In this document: one piece after another, positions 37,931 through 46,702 of the stretch
How positions within the stretch are numbered: the stretch's first letter is position 1
Layout: each line of letters begins with the position of its first letter
Origin: Vulgatibacter incomptus_A
GTDB taxonomy: Bacteria; Myxococcota; Myxococcia; Myxococcales; Vulgatibacteraceae
Direction: 5' to 3'
Length of the DNA: 64,000 bases
Assembly: GCA_040391605.1 (NCBI GenBank)
Contig: JBEBXK010000002.1
Location: forward strand, 144,694 to 208,693
Position numbers and translations under genes: made by a program
The notes under the pieces: generated by a model
Database searches by the model: none
The model's input: the letters and a program-made list of their open reading frames with translations, nothing else
Told to the model about the DNA's origin: nothing

Positions 37931-38036
37931 CAGAGCGCGTGAGAAAACCGCCCTCGTCCAAGGGGGCAGTTTTTTCACGCGCGCTCTGCGCTACGGATCT
38001 TTCCTTGCGCTCGCTCGCCTCCGGCTCGCGGGCTCA
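37931..38036 (-). repeat. hairpin terminator plus 3'-end repeat, copy C
   Basis: Behind the methyltransferase stop codon (CTGAG) come AGCCGGAGGCGAGCGA and GATCCGTAGCG on the minus strand. Then a long hairpin has arms near 37931-37953 and 37962-37987 (CAGAGCGCG and CGCGCTCTG outer arms, AAAAC and GTTTT inside). The A and T tracts on opposite sides of a G/C stem would let it terminate transcription on either strand. Confidence 0.55.
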
Positions 38037-38903
38037 GGCGGCGCCGATGGCGCGACGGGGCTGGGACTCCTCCTCGAGGGCGGCGAGGATCCGCCGACGG
38101 GAGAAGTCCGCGTACTCCTTCTCCCGCTCGAAGCCGAGGTATCTGCGGTCGAGGGAGACGGCGGCCACGCCGGTGGTCCCCGAGCCGCTGAAGGGATCGA
38201 GGACCACGTCGCCTGGGCGGCTGGAGCTGCGGATCACACGCTCGAGGAGGGAGAGGGGCTTCTGGGTGGGGTGGGCGCCGTGGGCCTTCTCCGACTTGCC
38301 GGGCACCGGAAGGGTCCACATCACCTGAGGTCCGCCGGCCTCCGGCACCTGCCAGACATCGCGCATCTGCTTGTCGCCGTTCTCGGCCTTCATGTCGCGG
38401 TAGTTGAAGGTGTGGAGGAGCGGCTTGCTCCGCTTGGGGGCCGCCCAGATCACCAGCTCCGTGGAGTGGGTGAAGGTCCGGCAGGCGAGGTTCGGCGCAG
38501 CGTTCGGCTTGAACCAGGTCACGGTGTTGAGGAGGTGGTAGCCCAGCTCCTGCAGCGCGAAGCCGATGGAGAAGATCACGTGTTGGGTTCCGGAGACCCA
38601 GAGGGTGCCGGAGGGCTTGAGCACCCGCTGCGCCGCGGCGAGCCAGGCCTTCTGGAAGGCGTGATCGGCGTCGAGCCCCTGAGACGCATCCCACGCCCCC
38701 TTATCGACGCTCGCCCGCTTCCCCCCCTTGCAGGTGAAGCCACCGTTGGAGAGGTGGTAGGGCGGGTCGGCGAAGATCAGGTCGATGCAGGCATCGGGGA
38801 GATCCTCGAGGAGCTTCAGACTGTCGCCTTGCACCACGCGGAAGCTGCGGTCGAGGCCGGCCTTCTTCGGGTAGAGGGCGATGGGATCGAGCGTTGTGCG
38901 CAT
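38034..38903 (-). CDS. orphan DNA adenine methyltransferase (beta class)
   Basis: Site-specific DNA methyltransferase of 289 residues. Motif IV DPPY (FADPPYHLSNGGF) comes near the N-terminus and the SAM-binding FSGSGTTG (motif I) near the C-terminus: the order of the beta class. TQKPLSLLERVIRSS precedes motif I. It is closest in style to the MboII/MjaII-like adenine enzymes (SNGG after DPPY, KRASVDKG, DASQG). No restriction endonuclease gene flanks it, so it is probably an orphan acting in gene regulation or as an antirestriction remnant. Recognition sequence cannot be read off. Divergent from nhaA. Confidence 0.88.
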   Translation of the reverse strand: MRTTLDPIALYPKKAGLDRSFRVVQGDSLKLLEDLPDACIDLIFADPPYHLSNGGFTCKGGKRASVDKGAWDASQGLDADHAFQKAWLAAAQRVLKPSGTLWVSGTQHVIFSIGFALQELGYHLLNTVTWFKPNAAPNLACRTFTHSTELVIWAAPKRSKPLLHTFNYRDMKAENGDKQMRDVWQVPEAGGPQVMWTLPVPGKSEKAHGAHPTQKPLSLLERVIRSSSRPGDVVLDPFSGSGTTGVAAVSLDRRYLGFEREKEYADFSRRRILAALEEESQPRRAIGAA

Positions 38904-39185
38904 GCCCGGAGTGTCGGTGTGTGGATCGAAGGGTGCAAGGGGTGAAGCTGCGGCCGGAGCTTCGGTCCTGTGGGAAACTCACCATCCAGCCGCATGGGGA
39001 GGCCGGCAGAGCGGGCTGCACATGGCCTGAGCGAGGTGGACGACCGTCCGTATGAGGCCGCGCCCTCGTGGAGCGTGGCCCTCCCCGTCGCTGACCGCGG
39101 ATGAGTCGCGCCCCCGGAGGCCGAGGGCAGGGGCTCGATCCCGGTTTCGTTTGCCCGGCTCTTTCCGTTCTGAGATGACGCTTGC

Positions 39186-40574
39186 ATGAACCAGCGCTCT
39201 CCCAAGCCCGTCGGCACCCTGGTCCAGCTCTTCCGCCCCTTCGCCTCCTTCGTCCGCGTGGAGAGCCTCGGCGGCAGGCTCCTGATCCTCGCCTCGATCG
39301 CCGCGATGGTGTGGGCGAACTCAGGGGCCAGTGAGAGCTACGTGGCGCTGTGGGAGATCCCCGCCTTCGTCGGCTTCGCCCATTGGTCGATCCAGGAGCA
39401 TCTCCTCTTCTGGGTCAACGACCTGCTGATGGTCTTCTTCTTCCTGCTGGTCGCCATGGAGATCAAGCGGGAGCTGGTGATGGGAGAGCTGAACTCCCCC
39501 CGCAAGGCGCTGCTCCCGCTGGTGGCGGCGGGCGGCGGGATGTTGGTGCCCGCCGCCATCTACGTCGCCGTGGCCCATGGAGGCGAGGCCGCCCACGGCT
39601 GGGGCATCCCCATGGCCACCGACATCGCCTTCGCCTTGGGGGTGTTGCGGATCCTGGGCAGCCGGATCCCGAAGGGCCTCTTCGCCTTCCTGGCGGCGCT
39701 CGCGATCATCGACGACCTCGGCGCCATCGTGGTCATCGCGATCTTCTACTCCAGCGCGATCTCCTGGGGCGCGCTGGGGATCGCGGGGCTGATCACGCTG
39801 CTGCTCATCGGGATGAATCGGGTCCACATCGATCGCCCGGGCCTCTACCTGGTGGTGGGAGCGCCGCTCTGGGCGGTGATCCTGCAGAGCGGCATCCACG
39901 CGACGATCGCCGGCGTGATCGTCGGCCTCTGCATGCCCGCCAGGGGGAAGGCCCAGACCCAGGCGCTGGTCGCGGACGCCACCGGCCTGGCGGCGGTGGC
40001 GGAGGATCCCGAGTCGAGCGCCGTGGACGTCGACGGAGCCGTGGCTGCGCTCCACTCCACGGCGATGAAGCTCGAGTCGCCGCTGGCCGCGCTCGAGCGC
40101 ACCATCAACCCCTACGTGAACTTCCTGATCGTGCCGCTCTTCGCCTTCGCCAACGCAGGCGTCGTGCTGATCGGCGCGTCGCCCTCGCTCCTCCTCGAGC
40201 CTGGCGCCCTCGGCGTGATCCTGGGCCTGGTGATCGGCAAGCCGCTGGGCATCGTGGGCGCGACCCTGCTGGCGATGAAGACTCGGCTGGCCCATCTGCC
40301 CGCTGGCGTCACCGGCCGTCACCTGCTGGGGGCCGGCATGCTCGGCGGCATCGGCTTCACCATGTCGCTCTTCGTTGCGGGGCTGGCCTTCGAGCCCTAC
40401 TCGCTCCTTCACATAGAGTCAAAGGTCGGGATCCTGACCGGCTCGATCATCTCGGCCATCGCGGGCCTGCTCATGCTGAGAGGAGCCCCCGTGACCGCGG
40501 CCCTCGATCCGGACGCCCAGCTCCCGAACGAAGGGGGCGCGGCCGCCTCGGCGGGCCGAGAATCCTCAGCCTAG
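39186..40574 (+). CDS. nhaA: Na+/H+ antiporter NhaA
   Basis: Electrogenic Na+/H+ exchanger in the inner membrane, protecting against sodium and alkaline stress. The 462 residues have about 12 hydrophobic helices; the ion-binding paired aspartates are seen in AIIDDLGAI. ATDIAFALGV and LGGIGFTMSLFVAGLAF complete the signature. The family is typically about 390 long, so the extra length comes from a loop at about 260-300 (QALVADATGL, ESSAVDVDGAVAALHST) and a C-terminal tail. The 282-bp upstream region shared with the methyltransferase gene has no recognised element, though GC-rich repeats occur. Confidence 0.95.
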   Translation: MNQRSPKPVGTLVQLFRPFASFVRVESLGGRLLILASIAAMVWANSGASESYVALWEIPAFVGFAHWSIQEHLLFWVNDLLMVFFFLLVAMEIKRELVMGELNSPRKALLPLVAAGGGMLVPAAIYVAVAHGGEAAHGWGIPMATDIAFALGVLRILGSRIPKGLFAFLAALAIIDDLGAIVVIAIFYSSAISWGALGIAGLITLLLIGMNRVHIDRPGLYLVVGAPLWAVILQSGIHATIAGVIVGLCMPARGKAQTQALVADATGLAAVAEDPESSAVDVDGAVAALHSTAMKLESPLAALERTINPYVNFLIVPLFAFANAGVVLIGASPSLLLEPGALGVILGLVIGKPLGIVGATLLAMKTRLAHLPAGVTGRHLLGAGMLGGIGFTMSLFVAGLAFEPYSLLHIESKVGILTGSIISAIAGLLMLRGAPVTAALDPDAQLPNEGGAAASAGRESSA

Positions 40575-40613
40575 GGCGGAGCCGAGGCGCAGGTGCGGAT
40601 GGCGCTCTGATCC
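40572..40613 (+). repeat. possible 3'-end repeat, copy G (fragment)
   Basis: Right after the nhaA stop codon, GCGGAGCCGAGGCGCAGG followed by TGGCGCTCTG resembles the AGCCGAAGGCGGAGCGAACG core of copies A and B. Similarity is short and could be chance in GC-rich DNA. Confidence 0.25.
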
Positions 40614-40663
40614 TGCCAGCCAGCGGCCCGTGAACGCTGGGAGAGCCCAGGGCCTTTGCGGGT

Positions 40664-41950
40664 TTAGCCGAGGGCGGGGAGACCGGCGAGCTCGCGGGCC
40701 TCGTCGATCCGCGGGGGATCCACGTAGATCCGATCGATCCGCACCTGCTGCTCGTAGCGACGGAAGAGCGGGGTGTACTCCTCCAGCGGCACGTGGCGGC
40801 GCTGATCGCTGACGTGGACCCAGATCGTCGACCCTGCCTGCTGGCTGCCGAAGTATTTGGAGACCAGCCCCAGCGACTCGGTGGCGAAGTGCTCCAGCCC
40901 CGCCGACTGCAGCCGGCCGACCACCTCGATCAGGTTGTATCCTGTGTCATATGGATTGACTTCCAGCAGCAGGCGGAAGGGCCGCCGCCTGGCGATCCGC
41001 TGGGCCCAGCGGTTGCGCGATCCGCGGAGGACGGTCTGGAGCTGGACGTCGTCGCAGCCCAGGTAGGCCGCTGGGTCCGAGGGGATCTCGAATTCGCCTG
41101 GCGACTCCCGATAGTAGAGCCGCAGCATGCGATCGAAGCAGATCGGTGTTCGGTGGTAATACACTGAGAGGAACATGTGGTAGCGGGAGAGGAGGAAGTC
41201 CTCGAAGGCGAAGATCGCCCGGCTGCCGATGGCCAGCTCGGCGATCCCGTCGTGGAGGTAGACGTCCAGGTTCCCGATCAGCCAGTCGATGTCGTACTTG
41301 CCGTAGTTCACGCCGGTGAAGAAGGAGTCGCGGAGGAGGTAGTCCATCCGATCCGCGTCCAGCTCGCTGGAGACCACCTGCCGGAGCAGGGGCGCGAGAT
41401 CGATTCCTCCCACCAGGAAGTGCGGGCCCCCCGGCGCGGCCACGCCGGCGATCAGGGCCGCGATGGCCTCGGGGGGCAGGTCGAGGGGGCCATAGGCCTG
41501 GCGAAGGATGGGGGTGAGCTCCGAGTCCAGCACGAGCTTGAGGGTGTAATCCTCGTGGTTGGCCTGGGCGCTGGCTGCGCCGGTCCGCAGCCAGGGTGGG
41601 AGCCCCAGGCGGGAGCGGGGCGGCATGATCGACTCGGAGGAGTGGGAGAAGGGGGCGTGGCCGAGATCGTGGAGGAGCACCGCCAGCCGCAAAGCGGCCT
41701 CGAGGCGGGCCCGCTCGGTGGCGCCGAGATTGGGGATCCGCCGGCGGATCACGTCGAAGATCCGCCCCGCGAGGTGGCAGGCGCCCAGGGCGTGGACGTA
41801 GCGGGTGTGGGTGGCGCCGGGAAAGGCCAGGTCGGCGAAGCCCGTCTGCCGGATGGATCGCAGGCGCTGGAAGAAGGGCGAGTCCACTACCTTCAGCTCG
41901 CGGGCGCTCAAGGGGATCGAGCCGTGGATGGGATCGCGGATGCGGGTCAC
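40664..41950 (-). CDS. HD-domain phosphohydrolase (dGTPase-like)
   Basis: Metal-dependent phosphohydrolase of about 428 residues. DPIHGSIPLS and FQRLRSIRQTGFADLAFPGATHTR at the N-terminus, then HALGACHLAG, LLHDLGHAPFSHSSE (HD pair) and a distant SSELDADRMDYLLRDS define the dGTPase/YdhJ-like HD family. Substrate may be a dNTP or a signalling nucleotide. GTG at 41950 is chosen because DPIHG should lie near the N-terminus; a GTG at 42049 is open too but its Shine-Dalgarno is poor. It diverges from the NUDIX-MBL gene. Confidence 0.85.
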   Translation of the reverse strand: MTRIRDPIHGSIPLSARELKVVDSPFFQRLRSIRQTGFADLAFPGATHTRYVHALGACHLAGRIFDVIRRRIPNLGATERARLEAALRLAVLLHDLGHAPFSHSSESIMPPRSRLGLPPWLRTGAASAQANHEDYTLKLVLDSELTPILRQAYGPLDLPPEAIAALIAGVAAPGGPHFLVGGIDLAPLLRQVVSSELDADRMDYLLRDSFFTGVNYGKYDIDWLIGNLDVYLHDGIAELAIGSRAIFAFEDFLLSRYHMFLSVYYHRTPICFDRMLRLYYRESPGEFEIPSDPAAYLGCDDVQLQTVLRGSRNRWAQRIARRRPFRLLLEVNPYDTGYNLIEVVGRLQSAGLEHFATESLGLVSKYFGSQQAGSTIWVHVSDQRRHVPLEEYTPLFRRYEQQVRIDRIYVDPPRIDEARELAGLPALG

Positions 41951-42068
41951 GTCCGAAGCAGACTGGCAGGCGGCCCCGTGGGGTTCAACTCTTTCACCCG
42001 ATTTTCGATCGGAGGAAGATCTCCGGGAGGTGGAATTGGACGTCGACACCCTTTACGCTGCGCCCGCC

Positions 42069-43586
42069 ATGAGTGAACTCCTCGCCGACATCGACTTCCA
42101 GCCGCCCCCCGCCAAGATGCGGGACGCCTCCGCCGTGATCCTCGTCCGCGGCGGCGAGACCCCGGAGCGCGAGGTCTTCTGGGTGCGAAGGGGGGAGCGG
42201 GTGAGCTTCTCCGGTGGCTACTACGCCTTCCCTGGCGGCAAGGTGGATCGCGCCGACGCCGAGGTGCCGATCCTGTCGTGTCCGCCCGGGGAGGAGCGCT
42301 ATCGTGTGGCGGCGATCCGCGAGGCCTTCGAGGAGAGCGGGATCCTCCTGGCCCGCGGCGCGGCGCGCCTCGACGCCGCCGAGCTGCGGGCGCTGCGCGA
42401 GGAGCTGCTCGCCGGTGGATCATTCGCCGGGATCCTCGAGAGAGAGGGGCTGCAGCTCGACGCCAGGGCGCTGGTCGAGGCGGGGCGCTGGCTGACCCCG
42501 GACTTCTCGCCGATCCGCTTCGACGCGCGCTTCTACCTCGCGATCGCGCCGGAGGAGCAGGAGGCCGTGGTGATCCCCGGCGAGCTCTCCGACGGCGGCT
42601 GGATCCGCCCGCGAGACGCCCTGGCCCGCTGGGAGGCGGGGACAGCCCTCCTGCACCCGCCGAACCACCACGCCCTCGCCACCCTCGCGGGCTTCGGGCC
42701 GGAGGCGGCCGTACCGCGGCTGCGACAGCCCCCCTTCGTCTGCAAGAGCCATGTGGTGCGCCGGATCGAGTTCCAGCGCGGCGTCCTCACCTACCCGCTG
42801 CGCACGCCCACCCTGCCGCCGGCACAGCACACCAACTGCTACGTGGTCGGCACCGGCGAGCTGGCCGTGATCGACCCCGGTTCGCCTTTCCCCGACGAGC
42901 AGGCGTGGTTCCATGAGCAGCTCGCGGAGCTACTGGAGGAGGGACGCAGCTTGAAGTGCATCCTCCTCACACATCATCATGGCGACCACGTCGGGGGGGC
43001 CTTGGACCTCTCCCGGCGGACGGGGGCGCCGATCTGGACCAGCGCCGCGACGGCGAGGCGCCTCGGCTTTGGCGAGGGGCGGCTCGAGGACGGTCAGCTC
43101 CTCAGCCTCCGTGGCCCGATGACGATGAGGCTGCGCTGCCTCCTCACCGAGGGCCACGCCGAGGGGCACCTCGCCTTCGTCGACGAGGGGAGCGGCGCGG
43201 TCTTCGCCGGCGACATGGTGGCCCAGGGGTCCACCATCGTCCTGGATCCGCCCGAGGGCGATCTGGGCGTCTACCTGGAGTCCCTCCGCCGGGTGCGCGA
43301 GCTCCCCGCCCGGACCCTCTACCCGGCCCACGGCTTCCCGATCCCCGACGGCCTCACGTTGGTGGATCAGTACATCGCCCATAGGTTGGCCCGGATGGAT
43401 GGGATCTTCGCCACGCTGGCGACGGCAGGGGCGCCGCTCTCGCTTGCCGCCGTCGTGGAAAGGGTTTATTCGGACACTCCGAGCTTCCTCCATCCGGTGG
43501 CGGAGCGGAGCGCATTGGCGTCCCTCCTCGAGCTCCAGCAGCGGGGCAAGGTGGAAGCCGCCGGCGACGCCTGGAAGACCGTCTGA
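42069..43586 (+). CDS. NUDIX hydrolase fused to metallo-beta-lactamase domain
   Basis: Two hydrolases in one 505-residue chain. Residues about 15-220 are NUDIX: the box is GGKVDRADAE with REAFEESGI further on, and RGERVSFSGGYYAFPGG precedes it, reminiscent of NUDT19/NUDT7-type CoA/ADP-ribose diphosphatases. From about 250, PLRTPTLPPAQHTNCYVVG and HHHGDHVGGALDL bring an MBL fold like LACTB2, with the metal ligands HxHxDH, GHAEGH, AGDMV and YPAHG all present. Both sites look intact. ATG 42069 is chosen as the first Met that starts just before the NUDIX fold; it is divergent from the HD gene. Confidence 0.88.
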   Translation: MSELLADIDFQPPPAKMRDASAVILVRGGETPEREVFWVRRGERVSFSGGYYAFPGGKVDRADAEVPILSCPPGEERYRVAAIREAFEESGILLARGAARLDAAELRALREELLAGGSFAGILEREGLQLDARALVEAGRWLTPDFSPIRFDARFYLAIAPEEQEAVVIPGELSDGGWIRPRDALARWEAGTALLHPPNHHALATLAGFGPEAAVPRLRQPPFVCKSHVVRRIEFQRGVLTYPLRTPTLPPAQHTNCYVVGTGELAVIDPGSPFPDEQAWFHEQLAELLEEGRSLKCILLTHHHGDHVGGALDLSRRTGAPIWTSAATARRLGFGEGRLEDGQLLSLRGPMTMRLRCLLTEGHAEGHLAFVDEGSGAVFAGDMVAQGSTIVLDPPEGDLGVYLESLRRVRELPARTLYPAHGFPIPDGLTLVDQYIAHRLARMDGIFATLATAGAPLSLAAVVERVYSDTPSFLHPVAERSALASLLELQQRGKVEAAGDAWKTV

Positions 43587-43609
43587 ATCCTCGCTGGCGC
43601 GGTGATGCA

Positions 43610-43621
43610 CACGCATGCGTG
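43610..43621. promoter_or_regulatory. 12-bp palindrome upstream of aconitase
   Basis: CACGCATGCGTG is a perfect palindrome 41 bases before the aconitase start codon, embedded in a longer TGCAC...GTGCA-type region. It is a candidate operator or part of a hairpin in the leader. No matching motif was found near other genes in the window. Confidence 0.35.
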
Positions 43622-43661
43622 CACATGATTTACTCAGTGTAGTGGAAAGGAAACGAAGCAA

Positions 43662-45926
43662 ATGCCCGTGATCGAGAGCACCCCGGAGCTGGTCCGCGCC
43701 GTCTATGAGCGGACGCGAAAGAACCTCGCCATCGTCCGCGAGAGGCTGGGGCGACCGCTGACCCTCTCGGAGAAGATCCTCTTCGGCCACCTGGACGATC
43801 CCAAGGGCCAGGAGCTCGAGGCCGGCAAGGCCTATCTGCTGCTCCGCCCGGATCGCGTGGCGATGCAGGACGCCACGGCCCAGATGGCCCTGCTCCAATT
43901 CATGCAGGCCGGCAAGGCCGAGGTGGCGGTGCCCTCCACCGTCCACTGCGACCATCTGATCCAGGCGCGGGTCGGCGCGGCCACCGATACGAAGGTGGCC
44001 TCCACCGAGAACCAGGAGGTCTTCGACTTCCTCTCGCAGGTCTCTTCCAAATACGGCATCGGTTTCTGGAAGCCGGGCTCCGGGATCATCCACCAGGTGG
44101 TCCTCGAGAACTATGCCTTCCCCGGCGGGCTGATGATCGGCACCGACTCCCACACCCCCAACGCCGGCGGCCTCGGCATGGCGGCGGTAGGGGTCGGCGG
44201 CGCCGACGCGGTGGACGTGATGGCGGGCTTCCCATGGGAGGTGCTCCAGCCCAAGGTGGTCGGCGTGAAGCTCACCGGGGAGCTGAGCGGCTGGACCGCG
44301 CCCAAGGACGTGATCCTGAAGCTCCTGGGGATCCTCACGGTGAAGGGCGGCACCAACCGCATCATCGAGTACTTCGGCCCCGGCGCGCGAGCGCTCTCTT
44401 GCACGGGCAAGGCGACGATCACCAACATGGGCGCGGAGCTCGGCGCCACCACGTCGATCTTCCCCTACGACGCCGCCATGGAGCGCTACCTGCGCGGCAC
44501 CGAGCGCGGCGGCCTCGCCGACCTCGCCAACGAATACGGCGATCTGCTGGGTGCGGATCCCGAGGTGGAGGCGGCGCCGGAGAAGTTCTTCGACGAGATC
44601 ATCGAGATCGATCTCTCCACCCTGGAGCCCCACGTGGTCGGGCCGCATACCCCCGATCTCGCGCGTCCGGTCTCCGAGCTGAAGCAGGCCGTGATCGACG
44701 AGGGTTACCCCGCCGAGCTCAGCTCCGCGCTGATCGGCTCTTGCACCAACTCCTCCTACGAGGATCTCAGCCGGGCCGCTGACGTCGCCGAGCAGGCCGC
44801 CGCTGCCGGGCTCACGATGGGCTCGTCGCTGATGGTCTCGCCGGGCTCCGACCTGATCTTCGAGACGATCAAACGGGACGGGCAGATGGCCACGCTGGAG
44901 AAGGCCGGGGCCACCGTCCTCGCCAACGCCTGCGGCCCCTGCATCGGCCAGTGGAAGCGCGACGACGTCGCCAAGGGCACGAAGAACTCGATCATCACCT
45001 CCTTCAACCGGAACTTCCGCGCCCGCAACGACGCCAACCCCGAGACCTTCGCCTTCATCGCCTCGCCGGAGGTGGTGCTCGCCTATGGCCTCGCCGGCAG
45101 GCTGGACTTCGATCCCCTGCAGGACGAGATCGTCCAGGGCGACAAGCGGCTCAAGCTCCGCGCCCCGGCCAAGGCCGACGATCTGCCGGCCAACGGCTTC
45201 GTCCGGGCCGTCGGCGGCTACCAGGCGCCGGCGACGGATGGCGCCGCGGTCGAGGTGAAGGTCGCGGAGGAGAGCGCCCGCCTCCAACTCCTCGCGCCCT
45301 TCGTCGCTCCGAAGGCGGAAGAGTTCGTGGAGCTGCCCCTGCTGATCAAGACCAAGGGGAAGACCACCACCGATCACATCTCCCCGGCTGGGCCCTGGCT
45401 GCGCTTTCGCGGCCACCTCGATCGGATCTCCGACAACATGCTGATCGGCGCGATCAACGCCTTCGCGCCCGAGGCCGGTCACACCCGCAACGCCTTCACC
45501 GGCGAGCTGGCCGCTGTGCCCGCCGTGGCCCGTGACTACAAGGCGCGGGGCAAGCGCTGGATCGTCGTCGGCGATGAGAACTACGGCGAGGGGAGCTCTC
45601 GCGAGCATGCCGCCATGAGCCCCCGCTTCCTGGGGGCGGCGGCGATCATCGTCCGATCCTTCGCCCGGATCCACGAGACCAACCTCAAGAAGCAGGGCGT
45701 GATCCCCTTCACCTTCGAGAACCCTGCCGACTACGAGAAGGTCCGGGAGACGGATCGGATCTCCCTGGTGGACGTGCTCTCCATCACGCCGGGCCGAACG
45801 GTGGACGCCATCCTCCACCACGACGACGGCACCACCGAGACCATCGCGCTGCGCCACACCCTGAACGACGAGCAGGTGGCGTGGTTCAAGGCGGGCTCGG
45901 CCCTCAACGTGCTCCAGCAGAAGTAG
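43662..45926 (+). CDS. aconitate hydratase, mitochondrial type
   Basis: Isomerises citrate to isocitrate in the TCA cycle with a [4Fe-4S] cluster. The 754 residues match the mitochondrial/AcnA-like single-chain aconitases rather than AcnB. PSTVHCDHLIQA, YAFPGGLMIGTDSHTPNAGGL, SCTNSS and ACGPCIGQW (cluster cysteines), then GEGSSREHAAMSPRFLG in the swivelling domain are all seen. A loose GGAAAGGAAA precedes the ATG at 43662. It lies 75 bp after the NUDIX-MBL gene and carries its own palindromic upstream site (43610-43621). It is unpaired with any other TCA gene. Confidence 0.96.
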   Translation: MPVIESTPELVRAVYERTRKNLAIVRERLGRPLTLSEKILFGHLDDPKGQELEAGKAYLLLRPDRVAMQDATAQMALLQFMQAGKAEVAVPSTVHCDHLIQARVGAATDTKVASTENQEVFDFLSQVSSKYGIGFWKPGSGIIHQVVLENYAFPGGLMIGTDSHTPNAGGLGMAAVGVGGADAVDVMAGFPWEVLQPKVVGVKLTGELSGWTAPKDVILKLLGILTVKGGTNRIIEYFGPGARALSCTGKATITNMGAELGATTSIFPYDAAMERYLRGTERGGLADLANEYGDLLGADPEVEAAPEKFFDEIIEIDLSTLEPHVVGPHTPDLARPVSELKQAVIDEGYPAELSSALIGSCTNSSYEDLSRAADVAEQAAAAGLTMGSSLMVSPGSDLIFETIKRDGQMATLEKAGATVLANACGPCIGQWKRDDVAKGTKNSIITSFNRNFRARNDANPETFAFIASPEVVLAYGLAGRLDFDPLQDEIVQGDKRLKLRAPAKADDLPANGFVRAVGGYQAPATDGAAVEVKVAEESARLQLLAPFVAPKAEEFVELPLLIKTKGKTTTDHISPAGPWLRFRGHLDRISDNMLIGAINAFAPEAGHTRNAFTGELAAVPAVARDYKARGKRWIVVGDENYGEGSSREHAAMSPRFLGAAAIIVRSFARIHETNLKKQGVIPFTFENPADYEKVRETDRISLVDVLSITPGRTVDAILHHDDGTTETIALRHTLNDEQVAWFKAGSALNVLQQK

Positions 45927-45984
45927 GTTTTCGAGCCGAAGACCGGCGCGTCCGTCTCGAGCGGGCGCGTCGCCGAGGTTGGCG

Positions 45985-46212
45985 ATGAGCCGCGAGGATC
46001 GCTGGCAGAACCTGGTGAATGAGTCCTTTGCGCTGAGTGAGGCCCTCCGGCAGCAGGGGGAGGGCCCCGCCCTCGAGGAGGCGCTCTCCTTCCTCACGGG
46101 GATCCTGGAGGTCTTCCCCGACTCCATCGATCCGGTCGACGACTTCGAAGGCTACGCGGTGCGGCGCATGGCCCTCGCGCTACACGAGGTGCTCCTCCGG
46201 CGGATCGCTTGA
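45985..46212 (+). CDS. small helical hypothetical protein (75 residues)
   Basis: A short acidic, probably helical protein beginning MSREDRWQNLVNESFALSE. Internal features are FLTGILEVFPDSIDPVDDFEGYAV and a basic C-terminus ALHEVLLRRIA. GAGG at 45975-45978 supports the ATG at 45985. No family is recognised. It is 58 bp after aconitase and its coding style (GC-rich third positions) is normal for the window, so it is more likely a gene than noise. A role coupled to the TCA enzyme is not shown. Confidence 0.5.
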   Translation: MSREDRWQNLVNESFALSEALRQQGEGPALEEALSFLTGILEVFPDSIDPVDDFEGYAVRRMALALHEVLLRRIA

Positions 46213-46291
46213 ATCCGAGAGGAGCTGCTGCGCCCTCCCGCCTGCGTCGTTGGACCCGCTCTTCGCAGAATTCGTGGCCCTCTCAGATGCT

Positions 46292-46702
46292 TCAGACCTC
46301 TTGGCCGGCGGCCTCCGGTTGGAACATCACGTCGACGATCTTGAGGCGCCGGACCTTGCCGCTGGGGAGGGGCCAGTCCACCGATTGGCCCACCGAGAGG
46401 CCGATGAGGGCGGCGCCGATCGGGGCGAGGATGGAGATCTTGCCGGCCTGTGCGTCGGCGTCCTTGGGGTAGACCAGGGTGACCTCTCGCTGCTGGCCGG
46501 ACTCGTCTTCGAAGCGGACCTTGGAATCCATGGTGACCACGTCGTGGGGGATCTTCTCAGGCGAGACGACCTCGGCGCTGGCGAGCTCGGACTCCAACGC
46601 CTCGGCCGCCTCGGCGTTCCGCTGGGAGGCGGTGCCTTCGAGGAGGGCCTGCAGACGCTTCATATCCTGGGTGGTCACGTAGATTTTGCGCTCTCTGGCC
46701 AT
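46292..46702 (-). CDS. Rnk/GreA-like regulator of nucleoside diphosphate kinase
   Basis: Related to GreA/GreB C-terminal domains and to Rnk, an RNA polymerase secondary-channel binder. The 136 residues are exactly Rnk size. The N-terminal short coiled coil (YVTTQDMKRLQALLEG, NAEAAEALESELASAEVV) and C-terminal FKBP-like part (FEDESGQQREVTLVYPKDAD, LSVGQSVDWPLPSGKVRRLKI) fit. The start is uncertain: the ATG at 46702 has GGAGG directly adjacent; a TTG at 46738 would extend it by 12 residues. It is convergent with the small gene at 45985. Confidence 0.85.
   Translation of the reverse strand: MARERKIYVTTQDMKRLQALLEGTASQRNAEAAEALESELASAEVVSPEKIPHDVVTMDSKVRFEDESGQQREVTLVYPKDADAQAGKISILAPIGAALIGLSVGQSVDWPLPSGKVRRLKIVDVMFQPEAAGQEV

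Noticed and set aside
38904..39185. Na+ or other riboswitch in the nhaA leader
   Set aside because: The 282-bp gap has GC-rich inverted segments but none that I can match to a known aptamer. A covariance search of the leader against Rfam would decide.
42930..46127. 1065-codon minus-strand open frame over aconitase
   Set aside because: Antisense shadow; aconitase on the plus strand is full length with its cluster cysteines.
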